DNA from: Thermodesulfobacterium sp. TA1
GTDB lineage: Bacteria > Desulfobacterota > Thermodesulfobacteria > Thermodesulfobacteriales > Thermodesulfobacteriaceae
Reading direction: 5' to 3'
DNA: 64,000 nt
Assembly: GCF_008630935.1 (NCBI RefSeq)
Contig: NZ_CP043908.1
Span: forward strand, 124,001-188,000
Shown: piece after piece, positions 36,026 to 45,749 of the stretch
Layout of the letters: each line of letters begins with the position of its first letter
Numbering within the stretch: the stretch's first letter is position 1
Position numbers and translations under genes: made by a program
The notes under the pieces: generated by a model
Database searches by the model: none
What the model was told of the DNA's origin: nothing
Seen by the model: only the letters and a program-made list of their open reading frames with translations

Positions 36026-36727
36026 ATGACCGAAGGTTTACGTGAGGTTGAGGTATACGCTGATTTAGAGAATTTTAGGAAGGTCTTTACCAAAAACAAA
36101 CAAGAAGTCCTTAAGTATAATCTTTCAGACTTTGTGTCTTTATTAGCCACAGTTCCTATACCCAAACTGTTTTCTGGTCTATTTTTAGAGCTTATAGTAA
36201 AACTTTCTGAGGCGCTTTACTGGAAAAGCTGTCTTTTGCTAAACACCCCTCCTAAGGAAGAAGTGAACCCTGATGAAGAGTCTCCTCAGGAAGAAGAGTT
36301 TTTTAGAAAAAGGGAGTTTTGTTATTATCAACTTATACCCTTTGATAGAGTGCTTGAAGAAAAGATATTCTTACCCCAAAGCCCGGATATTCATATAGAC
36401 CCTACCGAAGTTTTAAGTAAGGAAGAAACTCAGCAGGCGCTTAACCTTCTTCTTCAGGCCTTTATTCGGGTGCTTGAAAGAGAAAATTTAAAGACCGAGG
36501 TTTTAGAAAGGTTACCCCATCTTTCGATAGAAGATTACATAGAGGAGGTTCATCAGTTTCTACAAAAACGTCCCTCATTTTATTTTAAGGAGTTTTTAAG
36601 GACTAAGAGGGTAGACCTTTTAAAGGTAGTCTGTTATTTTTTAGCCTTGCTTTTTATGTGCTTCTATGAACAATGTAGACTCGTTCAAAACCATGAACAA
36701 GAAGATATTTTGGTAATTAAGATTTAA
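36026..36727 (+). CDS. scpA: Divergent ScpA-like segregation and condensation protein
   Basis: Kleisin partner of bacterial SMC. Of 233 residues, the N-terminal part (LENFRKVFTKNKQEVLKYNL, then FLELIVKLSEALYWKSCLLL) fits ScpA helices that bind the SMC neck, and the C-terminal winged-helix part (LLKVVCYFLALLFMCFYEQCR ... LVIKI) fits the kleisin end. The middle is acidic and variable. Conservation is weak, so the call rests on order and spacing of the helices. No ScpB or SMC gene lies next to it. Confidence 0.6.
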   Translation: MTEGLREVEVYADLENFRKVFTKNKQEVLKYNLSDFVSLLATVPIPKLFSGLFLELIVKLSEALYWKSCLLLNTPPKEEVNPDEESPQEEEFFRKREFCYYQLIPFDRVLEEKIFLPQSPDIHIDPTEVLSKEETQQALNLLLQAFIRVLERENLKTEVLERLPHLSIEDYIEEVHQFLQKRPSFYFKEFLRTKRVDLLKVVCYFLALLFMCFYEQCRLVQNHEQEDILVIKI

Positions 36728-36842
36728 AGTTAGTTTTACCTAAGATATGTGAAATATTTAACAATCAGTTTAAAAAGGGATGGTAGAGATTAGAGATTTA
36801 ATTATAAAAATCACGTTATTCCGAGGATAGAGAGGTTGGTGG
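36728..36842. promoter_or_regulatory. Intergenic region upstream of the ferredoxin-nuo operon
   Basis: 115 bp of AT-rich DNA that should hold the promoter of the complex I operon. No hairpin terminator for scpA and no single convincing -35/-10 pair could be chosen. Confidence 0.3.
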
Positions 36843-37271
36843 ATGAAGTATAAAATAAAGCATTATTCTGAAAAGTGTTCTGGTTGTGGGGAGTGTGTTA
36901 AGGCTTGTGCAGAAAGCCATGGAGGTTTAAGCAATTGTGCCATTTATGAGGTTGAGGGTAAGTTTTATTACTTTTCTTGTCTGCAGTGTAAAAGGCCTCA
37001 ATGTGCGTCGGTATGCCCTGTAGGTGCTATAGAGAAAGATGGTGATGTGGTTAAGCTTTATCCAGAGATATGTATAGGCTGTAGAAATTGTGAGGAAGCC
37101 TGTCCTTTTGGTGTGCCTAAATATAACAAAAAAACAGGTAGGATAAATAAATGTGACCTCTGTGTAGAAAGAGTAGCTTCAGGATTTTTACCTTATTGTG
37201 TAGAGGCTTGCCCTAACCAAGCTTTAAAATTGATAAAAGAAACCCCTAAGTCTAAGGAGGAAAAGGAATAG
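36843..37271 (+). CDS. Four-cluster 4Fe-4S ferredoxin-type electron transfer protein
   Basis: 142 residues with 17 Cys arranged as in HycB, CooF and DmsB electron-transfer subunits: CSGCGECVKAC, CLQCKRPQCASVCP, CIGCRNCEEACP and CDLCVERVASGFLPYCVEACP. This predicts four [4Fe-4S] clusters. The stop is directly followed by the nuoA ATG, so it is cotranscribed with complex I. Since NuoE, F and G are absent, it may bring electrons to the NuoB/NuoI side of the complex; this role is inferred from position. Confidence 0.85.
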   Translation: MKYKIKHYSEKCSGCGECVKACAESHGGLSNCAIYEVEGKFYYFSCLQCKRPQCASVCPVGAIEKDGDVVKLYPEICIGCRNCEEACPFGVPKYNKKTGRINKCDLCVERVASGFLPYCVEACPNQALKLIKETPKSKEEKE

Positions 37272-37625
37272 ATGAGCGGATACCAGGGGATTTTTCTGTT
37301 TGGATTTTTACTTTTTATTCTTGGAGCTCTATTGGTTATTCTTAATAATTTTTTAGCGTTAAGAAGGTATAATTCAGACAAGTTTAAACCTTACGAATGT
37401 GGAATAGACGTTTCTTGGGATGCAAGGATACCGCTTAAGATAAAGTTTTATTTAATAGCGGTTATCTTTTTAGTTTTTGATGTAGAATTGGTTTTCCTTT
37501 ATCCTTGGGCGGTGGTTTTTGAAGACCTTGGGTGGTTTGGTTTTGTTGAGGTGGTAGTTTTTGTGTTTTTATTGTTGGTAGCTTATGTTTATGCTTGGAG
37601 AGAAGGAGCCTTGAAATGGGAGTAG
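37272..37625 (+). CDS. nuoA: NADH-quinone oxidoreductase subunit A
   Basis: A small membrane subunit of complex I with 117 residues and three hydrophobic helices. Typical motifs are [21 protein letters not shown] and [15 protein letters not shown]. It begins right after the ferredoxin gene stop and overlaps nuoB by 10 bp. Confidence 0.95.
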   Translation: MSGYQGIFLFGFLLFILGALLVILNNFLALRRYNSDKFKPYECGIDVSWDARIPLKIKFYLIAVIFLVFDVELVFLYPWAVVFEDLGWFGFVEVVVFVFLLLVAYVYAWREGALKWE

Positions 37626-38131
37626 AAAAGTATACCGTAGAGATAGCCCCTGGGGTTAGGCAGGTTCCTGGTGCTCCGGTGGTGGTTACTACCTTAGACA
37701 AGGTGATAAACTGGGCTAGGGCTGGTTCATTGTGGCCCCTTACCTTTGGGCTTGCCTGTTGTGCGATAGAGATGATGGCAACCGGTGCGAGCCACTATGA
37801 CCTTGACCGTTATGGTATCATTTTTAGGGCCACCCCTCGTCAAGCAGACCTTTTGATAGTTGCAGGTACGGTAACCAAAAAAATGGCACCTATCGTAAAA
37901 AGGGTTTATGATCAGATGCCAGAGCCTAAATATGTTATAGCTATGGGTAGTTGTGCCTGTTCTGGGGGTGTTTTCCAAACCTATGCGGTAGCCCAAGGGG
38001 TAGACCAGTTTTTACCGGTAGACATCTATTTACCTGGTTGTCCACCTCGCCCTGAGGCTTTGATTTATGCTTTATTAAAATTGCAAGAAAAGATTAAGAA
38101 AGAGACTAAAAAATGGGGTTATTGGAGATAG
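37616..38131 (+). CDS. nuoB: NADH-quinone oxidoreductase subunit B
   Basis: Carries the terminal cluster N2 next to the quinone site. About 171 residues from the ATG at 37616, preceded by GGAGCC; a frame open to 37595 is less likely. Ligands are seen in [10 protein letters not shown] (adjacent Cys pair), [10 protein letters not shown] and [11 protein letters not shown]. Normal length and complete motifs indicate a functional subunit. Confidence 0.96.
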   Translation: MGVEKYTVEIAPGVRQVPGAPVVVTTLDKVINWARAGSLWPLTFGLACCAIEMMATGASHYDLDRYGIIFRATPRQADLLIVAGTVTKKMAPIVKRVYDQMPEPKYVIAMGSCACSGGVFQTYAVAQGVDQFLPVDIYLPGCPPRPEALIYALLKLQEKIKKETKKWGYWR

Positions 38132-38135
38132 GTTT

Positions 38136-38648
38136 ATGCACATTTATGAGGAATTGAAGGCTAAGTTTCCAGAAGTAGTGTTAGAGGGGTTTTACGGGAT
38201 AGATTGTGAAGTAATCATATGTAGAAGAGAGGGATTTTTAGACCTTTTAACCTGGCTTAAAAACGAAAAAGGTTTTATCCATCTGATAGACCTTTGCGGG
38301 GTTGATTACTTAGGATATAAATCTAAAAATTTTGAGGAAAGGTTTGAGGTGGTTTATCATGTGTATAACCTTGAAGAAAAGAAACTCTTAAGGTTAAAAG
38401 TGAGGGTCCCAGAAGAGGACCTTTGGCAATACTCTATAACCTCACTTTGGAAGGAGGCTAACTGGTTTGAAAGGGAGTGTTTTGATATGTTTGGTATTGT
38501 GTTTAAAGGACATCCAGATTTAAGAAGGGTGCTTATGCCTGAAGACTGGGAAGGATATCCTTTAAGGAAAGACTATCCTCTTTTCCCTGAAGAAGAGGAA
38601 TGGGAACCTTATAAAAATTTAGTAGAGAAACATAAGAGGAGAGGCTAA
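38136..38648 (+). CDS. nuoC: NADH-quinone oxidoreductase subunit C
   Basis: A peripheral-arm subunit of 170 residues, separate from nuoD. It ends with the hallmark [20 protein letters not shown] and [17 protein letters not shown]. It lies 4 bp after nuoB and 3 bp before nuoD. Confidence 0.95.
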   Translation: MHIYEELKAKFPEVVLEGFYGIDCEVIICRREGFLDLLTWLKNEKGFIHLIDLCGVDYLGYKSKNFEERFEVVYHVYNLEEKKLLRLKVRVPEEDLWQYSITSLWKEANWFERECFDMFGIVFKGHPDLRRVLMPEDWEGYPLRKDYPLFPEEEEWEPYKNLVEKHKRRG

Positions 38649-38651
38649 AGG

Positions 38652-39881
38652 ATGTCTTTAATATTAGAGGTTAACAAAAAACAAAAGGGAAAAGACGGTT
38701 GGGAAGAGCCTTTTTACCTTAACATGGGGCCTCAACATCCTTCTACCCACGGAGTTTTGCGCCTTTTTCTTGAATTAGAGGGAGAAGCGATAGTTGACTG
38801 TGATCCTATTATTGGGTATCTCCATCGTGGTATAGAAAAACTGGCAGAAAATCTTAATTACAATCAAACCATCGTGTTAAGCGATAGATTAGACTACATT
38901 TCTTCTGCTGCTAACAACGTAGCCTTTGCTCTTGCTTTTGAAAAGCTTATGGGGCTTGAGGTGCCAAGAAGAGCAAGACTTATAAGAACGATCGTTTCTG
39001 AGATGGCAAGGATATGTAGCCATTTGCTTTGGTTGGCAACCCATGCCCTTGATATAGGGGCGATGACCGTTTTTCTCTATTGTTTTAGAGATAGAGAATG
39101 GTTGTTAAACATTTATGAGAGGATTTGTGGGGCAAGGCTTACCCATACCTATATAAGGGTGGGTGGGGTAAGAAGAGACTTTGATGAAGAGGTGGTTAAA
39201 GAGCTTTCTCGGTTTGTAGAGGAATTTCCTAAGAGGATTTCAGATTATGAAACCCTGATAGACACAAACCGTATTTGGCTTAAACGAACCAGAGATATAG
39301 CGGTAGTTTCTCCAGAAGAGGCTTTTAATTTGGGGCTTACCGGTCCTTGTTTAAGAGGTTCTGGGGTAGCTTATGATGTAAGAAAATTTAGGCCTTATGA
39401 TGCTTATGCTGAGGTTGAGTTTGAGGTTCCTGTGGGGCAAAAAGGAGATACCTATGACCGCTATAAAGTGAGGATGTTAGAGCTTCGTCAGTCTAACTGG
39501 ATTATTAAACAATGTTTGGAAAAACTTCCTGAAACCGAAGGTGAACCGGTATTAGCCGAAGGATCACCAGACCTTCTTATGCCAGAGAAACTTAGGGAGG
39601 TTTTTCCCCAACCTCATCCTAAGCTTGGGGTTATGTTTAAGTCTAAAGAAAAAGAAATAGCGCCTTTAGGTGAGGCTTTTGCTTCTATAGAATCCCCAAA
39701 AGGAGAGCTTTCTGTCTATGTAATTAGCGATGGTTCCAGTAAACCCTGGAGATTAAGAATTAGAACCCCCTCTTTTGTGCATATTGCTGCTATTCCTCAT
39801 CTGACCAAAGGACATATGATAGCTGATTTAGTGGCCATAATAGGGACGCTTGACATAGTTTTAGGGGATTCTGACAGGTAA
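38652..39881 (+). CDS. nuoD: NADH-quinone oxidoreductase subunit D
   Basis: A 409-residue homologue of the hydrogenase large subunit that helps form the quinone-binding site. Motifs include [36 protein letters not shown]-like [15 protein letters not shown] and the ending [13 protein letters not shown]. The hydrogenase Ni-ligating Cys pairs are absent, as expected for a quinone reductase rather than an Ech-type hydrogenase. Confidence 0.97.
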   Translation: MSLILEVNKKQKGKDGWEEPFYLNMGPQHPSTHGVLRLFLELEGEAIVDCDPIIGYLHRGIEKLAENLNYNQTIVLSDRLDYISSAANNVAFALAFEKLMGLEVPRRARLIRTIVSEMARICSHLLWLATHALDIGAMTVFLYCFRDREWLLNIYERICGARLTHTYIRVGGVRRDFDEEVVKELSRFVEEFPKRISDYETLIDTNRIWLKRTRDIAVVSPEEAFNLGLTGPCLRGSGVAYDVRKFRPYDAYAEVEFEVPVGQKGDTYDRYKVRMLELRQSNWIIKQCLEKLPETEGEPVLAEGSPDLLMPEKLREVFPQPHPKLGVMFKSKEKEIAPLGEAFASIESPKGELSVYVISDGSSKPWRLRIRTPSFVHIAAIPHLTKGHMIADLVAIIGTLDIVLGDSDR

Positions 39882-39890
39882 GGAGGAGAT

Positions 39891-40871
39891 ATGGAAGACC
39901 TTTGGACTAATCTTTTTTGGTTTTTGGTAGGTACGATCATCTTACTGATAGTAAGCCTTTTACATGTAGCTTATCTGACTTATGCGGAAAGAAAGATAAT
40001 CGCCAGGATGCAACAGAGACTTGGCCCCAACAGGGTAGGCCCAAGAGGGCTTCTCCAACCTATAGCCGATATGTTAAAGCTTCTTACCAAAGAAGACCTT
40101 ATACCTTCTCAGGTAGATAAACCGATTTTTTATGTGGCTCCTTTTATTTCTTTGGTTTGTGCAGGTACGGGAATGGCTTTGGTTCCTTTGTGGGAAAACT
40201 TTGTTATAAGCAACATCAACGTAGGTATTTTATTCATTTTAGCCTTAAGTTCTTTAAGCGCATACGGGGTTATCCTTTCAGGATGGGCTTCTAACTCAAG
40301 GTATGCCTTTTTAGGAGGGCTTAGGGCAAGTGCTCAGGTAATCAGCTATGAGATAGCGATGAGCCTTGCACTTTTAAGCGTGGTTTTGATGGCTGGATCC
40401 CTTAACTTAGGAGATATTGTTAGAGCTCAGATAAATTCTCCTTTTAAGGTTTATCTTATTCCTCAGTTGATAGGTTTTTTTGTTTTTATCGTTTCAGCTG
40501 TGGCTGAATGTAACCGCACTCCCTTTGACCTTCCTGAGGCTGAGACAGAGCTTGTGGCAGGATATTTTGTAGAATACTCAGGGATGAGATTTGCTCTTTT
40601 CTATCTGGCAGAATATTTTGGAATGGTTGTGATGAGTGCCCTTGCGGTAACCTGTTTCTTAGGAGGATGGGCAGGTCCTTTTGAGGTTCCCTATATACCT
40701 TTTTTCTGGTTTGTGGTAAAGCTTTATGCCTTGCTTTTCTTTTACATTTGGATAAGGGCTACCCTTCCCAGATACCGTTACGACCAGCTTATGGACCTTG
40801 GCTGGAAGGTGCTCATTCCTTTAGGTTTGGCAAATCTTTTTTTAACCGCTTTGATAAAACTGGTTTTTTAG
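39891..40871 (+). CDS. nuoH: NADH-quinone oxidoreductase subunit H
   Basis: A membrane subunit linking the quinone site to the proton pumps. The 326 residues include about eight helices, AERKIIARMQQRLGPNRVGP near the N-terminus, and CNRTPFDLPEAETELVAGY with the acidic residues of the E-channel. The ribosome-binding site AAGGAGGAG precedes the ATG. Confidence 0.97.
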   Translation: MEDLWTNLFWFLVGTIILLIVSLLHVAYLTYAERKIIARMQQRLGPNRVGPRGLLQPIADMLKLLTKEDLIPSQVDKPIFYVAPFISLVCAGTGMALVPLWENFVISNINVGILFILALSSLSAYGVILSGWASNSRYAFLGGLRASAQVISYEIAMSLALLSVVLMAGSLNLGDIVRAQINSPFKVYLIPQLIGFFVFIVSAVAECNRTPFDLPEAETELVAGYFVEYSGMRFALFYLAEYFGMVVMSALAVTCFLGGWAGPFEVPYIPFFWFVVKLYALLFFYIWIRATLPRYRYDQLMDLGWKVLIPLGLANLFLTALIKLVF

Positions 40872-40884
40872 GAGGAAGTTAAAG

Positions 40885-41436
40885 GTGGGCAAACTGATTG
40901 AAAAAATTTTCTTGATAGAAATTTTAAAAGGCTTAGCTTTAACCCTAAAAAAGCTCTTGTTTGCCAAACCGGTTACCATAGAATGTTATGATAAGGTGGT
41001 CCCTCAACCTTATTTAGGTTTTAGGGGAAGACACGCTTTGGTAAGGAATGAATTAACCCAAAGTCCTATTTGTATTGCCTGTCATAGATGTGAAAGGGTT
41101 TGTCCTTCTAAGTGCATCTATATTAAAACTATAGAGGTAGAAGAAAACGGTAAAAAAAGAAAAAAATTGGCTCAGTATGCCATAGACGCCTCTAAATGCG
41201 TATATTGTGCCTATTGTGTAGAGGTTTGTCCTGTGAATGCTTTGGTGCTTACTGAGTTTTATCAGTATGTAGGAGAAAGTAGAGAAGATCTTTATTTTGA
41301 CCAAGAAAAGCTACTTAAAAACTGGGATGAGTTTATCGCTAAAACCGATAGGCCTTATTTTAATCCCTTCTGGAGGCCTAAAGGTATTCCAGATGAGTTC
41401 TTCCCAGTAGTAAAAAGAAAGTTTAAAGGGGTTTAA
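40885..41436 (+). CDS. nuoI: NADH-quinone oxidoreductase subunit I
   Basis: A two-cluster ferredoxin-like subunit of 183 residues from a GTG start. The cluster motifs are CIACHRCERVCPSKC and CVYCAYCVEVCPVNAL. The segment between them contains a Lys-rich insertion (ENGKKRKKLAQ). The C-terminal tail, about 60 residues after the second motif, is longer than in minimal NuoI. Confidence 0.95.
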   Translation: MGKLIEKIFLIEILKGLALTLKKLLFAKPVTIECYDKVVPQPYLGFRGRHALVRNELTQSPICIACHRCERVCPSKCIYIKTIEVEENGKKRKKLAQYAIDASKCVYCAYCVEVCPVNALVLTEFYQYVGESREDLYFDQEKLLKNWDEFIAKTDRPYFNPFWRPKGIPDEFFPVVKRKFKGV

Positions 41437-41438
41437 AC

Positions 41439-41981
41439 ATGGGGTTAGGAATAGATTTAGATATGATTCTTTTTGGTTATTTAGCTTTAGTGATGGTAGT
41501 TTCAAGTGGGCTTGCAGTTCTGTCTAAAAATCCGGTTTACACCATACTTTTAGTATTAGTGATGGTGGTTCATCAAGCCTTTTTGTTATTGACCCTTGGG
41601 TCAGAGTTTTTGATGGCTGTGCAGTTGATCGTGTATGCAGGGGCGGTGTTGGTGCTGTTTTTGTTTATAGTCTATTTGATAAACTTAAAAAAAGAGACCA
41701 AACAAAGCATATTTATTAGACGGTTTAGTCTTTGTTGTTTGGTTTTTTTGGTGTTTGCAGGTTTTATGATAGCTAATCTATATTTAATCTACGGAGCTCA
41801 GAAGTTTAAACAGGGGGCCTTACCTTTTAATCCTTTAGAAAAGGACAATCTTTGGTGGATAGCCCATTACCTTTTTAACTACTATCTTTTACCTTTTGAA
41901 ATCATCGGGGTGATACTGTTGGTAGCGGTGTTAGGAGCGGTTTTTTTGGTAAGAAAAGTTAAAACTACAGAGGAGGCTTAG
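41439..41981 (+). CDS. nuoJ: NADH-quinone oxidoreductase subunit J
   Basis: A membrane subunit of 180 residues with five predicted helices. The family segment EFLMAVQLIVYAGAVLVLFLF holds the helix with the pi-bulge known in complex I. It lies 2 bp after nuoI and 8 bp before nuoK. Confidence 0.94.
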   Translation: MGLGIDLDMILFGYLALVMVVSSGLAVLSKNPVYTILLVLVMVVHQAFLLLTLGSEFLMAVQLIVYAGAVLVLFLFIVYLINLKKETKQSIFIRRFSLCCLVFLVFAGFMIANLYLIYGAQKFKQGALPFNPLEKDNLWWIAHYLFNYYLLPFEIIGVILLVAVLGAVFLVRKVKTTEEA

Positions 41982-41989
41982 AGGTAAAA

Positions 41990-42292
41990 ATGTTAACCTT
42001 TGAGGCATATTTGGTCCTTTCTTTGATTTTGTTTTTGATAGGCCTTTTTGGGTTTTTGATGAGAAAAAACATCATCGTGGTTTTAGTCTCGGTAGAGATT
42101 ATGCTTAATGCTCTTATCATTCTTTTTGCAGCCCTATCCCATTTTAACAAAGACATAACCGGTTATGTTATGGTGTTTTTTATCATAGCGATGGCAGCGG
42201 CTGAGGCTGCGATAGGTTTAACTTTGGTCGTTTTGATTTATAAGAAACTTAAAACCATCTACACGGATGAAATAAACCATTATAAGGGGTAG
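41990..42292 (+). CDS. nuoK: NADH-quinone oxidoreductase subunit K
   Basis: A 100-residue membrane subunit with three helices and the conserved Glu residues of the proton path in VSVEIMLNALIILF and AAAEAAIGLTLVVLIY. Length and motifs match the MrpC-like family. It precedes nuoL by 5 bp. Confidence 0.95.
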   Translation: MLTFEAYLVLSLILFLIGLFGFLMRKNIIVVLVSVEIMLNALIILFAALSHFNKDITGYVMVFFIIAMAAAEAAIGLTLVVLIYKKLKTIYTDEINHYKG

Positions 42293-42297
42293 TTTTT

Positions 42298-44250
42298 ATG
42301 GCAGAACATCCTTATGAGTTGATAACCCAGTTCAATTTTTGGGTTTTTTTGATACCCTTTATACCCCTTTTAGGGAGTCTTTTTACCTTAGTTTTTGGAA
42401 AAAGATATTTAAAAGAAAAGGCACACCAGATACCGGTTTTAGCTATTTTTATAAGCTTTTTGATTTCTATTAAGGTTTTATTTGAGGTTGTTTCAGGGAA
42501 GGTTTTTGATTTTGACCTTTATGTTTGGATTTCAGCCTCTGATCTAAAAGTGGGTTTGGGTTTTTTGGTTGACCCTCTTTCTATCGTAATGACTACGATG
42601 GTTCTTTCACTGTCTTTTCTTATTCATGTTTATTCCATTGGTTATATGTATGGAGATCCTGGTTATTATCGGTTTTTCTCTTACATTTCCCTTTTTACGT
42701 TTAGTATGTTGATGTTGGTTCTTTCTAACAATGTCCTTCAACTTTATTTAGGTTGGGAGGCAGTAGGTCTTTGTTCTTATCTTTTGATAGGTTTTTGGTA
42801 TGAGAAAAAAAGCGCAGCCAACGCAGCTAAAAAGGCTTTTATCGTTAACAGGGTGGGGGATTTTGGATTTGCTCTTGGGGTGTTTGCCCTGTTTTATTTT
42901 ACCGGGACCCTTTACTACCAAGAGATATTTACAAAGCTTCCTTTGCTTTCTGAAAAGTATTTAGAGTTTTTGGGTTTAGAGATACATGTACCTTTTTTGA
43001 TAGCCTTTCTACTTTTTTGTGGGGCTATGGGTAAAAGTGCTCAGTTTCCGCTACATACCTGGCTTCCTGATGCGATGGAAGGCCCAACTCCGGTTTCTGC
43101 TCTTATCCATGCAGCTACGATGGTTACCGCAGGGGTTTTTATGGTAGCAAGGCTACATGGTCTTTTTGAGCTTTCTCCTTACGCTATGGGGATGGTAGCC
43201 TTGGTAGGAGTATTCACCTGCTTTATGGCTGCAACCATAGCCCCTACTAGGTTTGATATAAAGCGGATTATAGCCTATTCTACCATGTCTCAATTAGGAT
43301 ATATGTTTATGGCCTGTGGAGTAGGAGCCTTTGCAGCAGGTATTTTTCACCTTTTTACCCATGCTTACTTTAAAGCCTTGCTTTTCCTTGGTGCAGGAAG
43401 TGTGATCCATGCAGTTCATACCAACGACATAAGACAAATGGGGAGCTTAAGAAAATATATGCCCTATACCTTTGCTACTTTTTTGATCGGTGCCTTGGCT
43501 TTAGCTGGGGTTCCAGGGCTTTCGGGATTTTTTAGCAAAGACGAAATCCTTGCGATGGCTTATTTTTCTCAATACCCTTGGGGTAAGTTGGTCTGGGGGG
43601 TAGGACTTTTGGTAGCCTTTTTAACCGCTTTTTATACCTTTAGGTTGGTTTTTCGGGTGTTTTTTGGAGAATATAACGGTAGAAAGGATTTTCATCCCCA
43701 TGAGTCTCCAAGGGTCATGATAATCCCTCTGGTTTTAATAGCTGTAGGAGCGGTTTTTGCTGGTTGGTTAGGGGTGCCTCATTCCTTAGGTGGAAACCCG
43801 GTGTTTTTAAACTTTTTAGAACCGGTTTTAGGGCACCCTAAAACCTTACCGATAGACCATCATACCGAGTATCTTTTGATGGCCCTTTCAGTAATGGCTG
43901 CTTTTTTAGGTATCTTTTTAGCTTGGGTAGTTTATCTTAAAAAATCTTGTCTTCAGTTTTGGTTATCACAAAAATTACCTTCGGTCTATCGGTTTCTTTA
44001 TGGTAAGTGGTATTTTGATGAACTTTATGATGTACTTTTTGTGCGTTCTACGTTGTGGACAGCAAGATGGATAGTAAATAAGATTTCAGACGGTATTTTG
44101 ATAGAAGGGGCTATAAACGGCACTGCCAAATTGATAAGCCTTGCAGGTTCTGGTTTAAGGATAGTGCATTCAGGGGTGGTGAATCATTATAATACTTTTA
44201 TTTTGGTAGGTGTTATTCTTTACTTTATTTTGTATTTTTGTTTAAGATAG
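42298..44250 (+). CDS. nuoL: NADH-quinone oxidoreductase subunit L
   Basis: The largest antiporter-like proton-pumping subunit, 650 residues. Markers are LGWEAVGLCSYLLIGFW, FPLHTWLPDAMEGPTPVSAL, HAATMVTAGVFMVAR and HLFTHAYFKALLFLGAGSVIH. The C-terminal amphipathic extension with a final helix (FILVGVILYFILYF) corresponds to the lateral helix HL. It is complete. Confidence 0.97.
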   Translation: MAEHPYELITQFNFWVFLIPFIPLLGSLFTLVFGKRYLKEKAHQIPVLAIFISFLISIKVLFEVVSGKVFDFDLYVWISASDLKVGLGFLVDPLSIVMTTMVLSLSFLIHVYSIGYMYGDPGYYRFFSYISLFTFSMLMLVLSNNVLQLYLGWEAVGLCSYLLIGFWYEKKSAANAAKKAFIVNRVGDFGFALGVFALFYFTGTLYYQEIFTKLPLLSEKYLEFLGLEIHVPFLIAFLLFCGAMGKSAQFPLHTWLPDAMEGPTPVSALIHAATMVTAGVFMVARLHGLFELSPYAMGMVALVGVFTCFMAATIAPTRFDIKRIIAYSTMSQLGYMFMACGVGAFAAGIFHLFTHAYFKALLFLGAGSVIHAVHTNDIRQMGSLRKYMPYTFATFLIGALALAGVPGLSGFFSKDEILAMAYFSQYPWGKLVWGVGLLVAFLTAFYTFRLVFRVFFGEYNGRKDFHPHESPRVMIIPLVLIAVGAVFAGWLGVPHSLGGNPVFLNFLEPVLGHPKTLPIDHHTEYLLMALSVMAAFLGIFLAWVVYLKKSCLQFWLSQKLPSVYRFLYGKWYFDELYDVLFVRSTLWTARWIVNKISDGILIEGAINGTAKLISLAGSGLRIVHSGVVNHYNTFILVGVILYFILYFCLR

Positions 44251-44266
44251 AGGCGGAGGAAGGTTT

Positions 44267-45736
44267 ATGGAGTTTTTACAGAATAATTTGCTTTCCTTGA
44301 TATTATGGCTTCCTTTATTAGGAGCTTTACCTATTTTCTTTTTAGGGAAAAATTCTGCACATACAGCTAAATGTATAGCCCTTTTTACGATGATTATAGA
44401 TTTCGGCTTATCTCTTTTGCTTCTTTTTTCTTTTGATTTCCAGAATCCTGGGTTTCAGTTTGTAGAAAAAAGAGTTTGGATAGACTTTTTAAACAGCTAT
44501 TATTTCCTTGGAGTAGACGGGATAAGTATTCTTTTTCTACCCCTTACCGCTCTCACTACTTTACTTTGTATAACCATTTCTTGGAACTCAATCAAAGATA
44601 AAGTAAAAGAGTTTTATTTAGCCCTACTTTTTACTAACATAGCCATTGTAGGCACCCTTTGTGCTCTTGATTTACTACTTTTTTATGTTTTTTGGGAGGC
44701 TATGCTTATCCCGATGTATCTTATTATCGGTATTTGGGGTGGGCCCAGAAGGATATATGCTACCCTTAAGTTTTTCCTTTATACTTTTTTTGGTTCAGTT
44801 TTTATGTTAATCGCTATCGTTTATCTTTTCATTAAGTTTGGCACGTTTGATTATACTAAGCTTTTAGGGGTAGTAAACGGTGGTTTAGTAGAGAAGTTGT
44901 TGTTTTTAGGGTTTGCCTTGGCTTTTGCGATTAAAATTCCTATGTGGCCTGTTCACACTTGGTTACCTGATGCCCACACTGAGGCTCCTACTGCAGGTTC
45001 GGTTATTTTAGCAGGAATTTTGATTAAACTTGGGGCTTACGGTTTTATCAGATTTGCTTTGCCGATGTTTCCGAACGCAGCCCAAGAGTTTGCCCCATTG
45101 TTACTTTTGCTTTCGGTGATAGCCATTCTCTATGGTGGTTTAGCCTGTCTTGCCCAGGATGATTTAAAGAGGCTTATTGCTTATAGCTCGGTTAGTCATA
45201 TGGGTTTTGTAACCTTGGGAATTTTTGCTTTTAATCCTATAGCTATGAAAGGGGCTATTTTACAGATGATTAACCATGGGATAGTAACCGGGGCTTTGTT
45301 TATGTGTGTAGGAATAATATATGACCGCACTCACAGCCGTGCCATCAGTTATTATGGAGGTCTTGCCTCTGTAATGCCTCTTTATGCAGCTATCTTTATG
45401 ATTTTTACTTTAGCCTCAATAGGTCTTCCAGGGACCAACGGGTTTATAGGCGAATTTTTAATCCTATTAGGGACTTTTTTTACCAATAAACTTTTGGTAG
45501 CCCTGGCAGCGTTAGGACTTATTATAGGGGCAGGTTATATGCTTTGGCTTTATCAGAGGGTGTTTTTTGAAAGGGTCAACCCTAATCTTGAAGGGTTAGC
45601 CCCTTTAAGACTTAATGAAGTTTTATCCCTTCTTCCGATGCTGGTTTTAGTGTTTTTGATAGGACTTTATCCTAACCTTTTTTTAGACTACATGACATCT
45701 TCTATAGAACAGTTGCTAAGCAATTTAAGATTTTAG
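44267..45736 (+). CDS. nuoM: NADH-quinone oxidoreductase subunit M
   Basis: An antiporter-like membrane subunit of 489 residues. Typical segments are FYVFWEAMLIPMYLIIGIWGG, IKIPMWPVHTWLPDAHTEAP, LIAYSSVSHMGFVTLGIF and INHGIVTGALFMCVG. It is spaced 13 bp from nuoN and has a normal length for NuoM. Confidence 0.96.
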   Translation: MEFLQNNLLSLILWLPLLGALPIFFLGKNSAHTAKCIALFTMIIDFGLSLLLLFSFDFQNPGFQFVEKRVWIDFLNSYYFLGVDGISILFLPLTALTTLLCITISWNSIKDKVKEFYLALLFTNIAIVGTLCALDLLLFYVFWEAMLIPMYLIIGIWGGPRRIYATLKFFLYTFFGSVFMLIAIVYLFIKFGTFDYTKLLGVVNGGLVEKLLFLGFALAFAIKIPMWPVHTWLPDAHTEAPTAGSVILAGILIKLGAYGFIRFALPMFPNAAQEFAPLLLLLSVIAILYGGLACLAQDDLKRLIAYSSVSHMGFVTLGIFAFNPIAMKGAILQMINHGIVTGALFMCVGIIYDRTHSRAISYYGGLASVMPLYAAIFMIFTLASIGLPGTNGFIGEFLILLGTFFTNKLLVALAALGLIIGAGYMLWLYQRVFFERVNPNLEGLAPLRLNEVLSLLPMLVLVFLIGLYPNLFLDYMTSSIEQLLSNLRF

Positions 45737-45749
45737 GAGGCTTAAAGGC

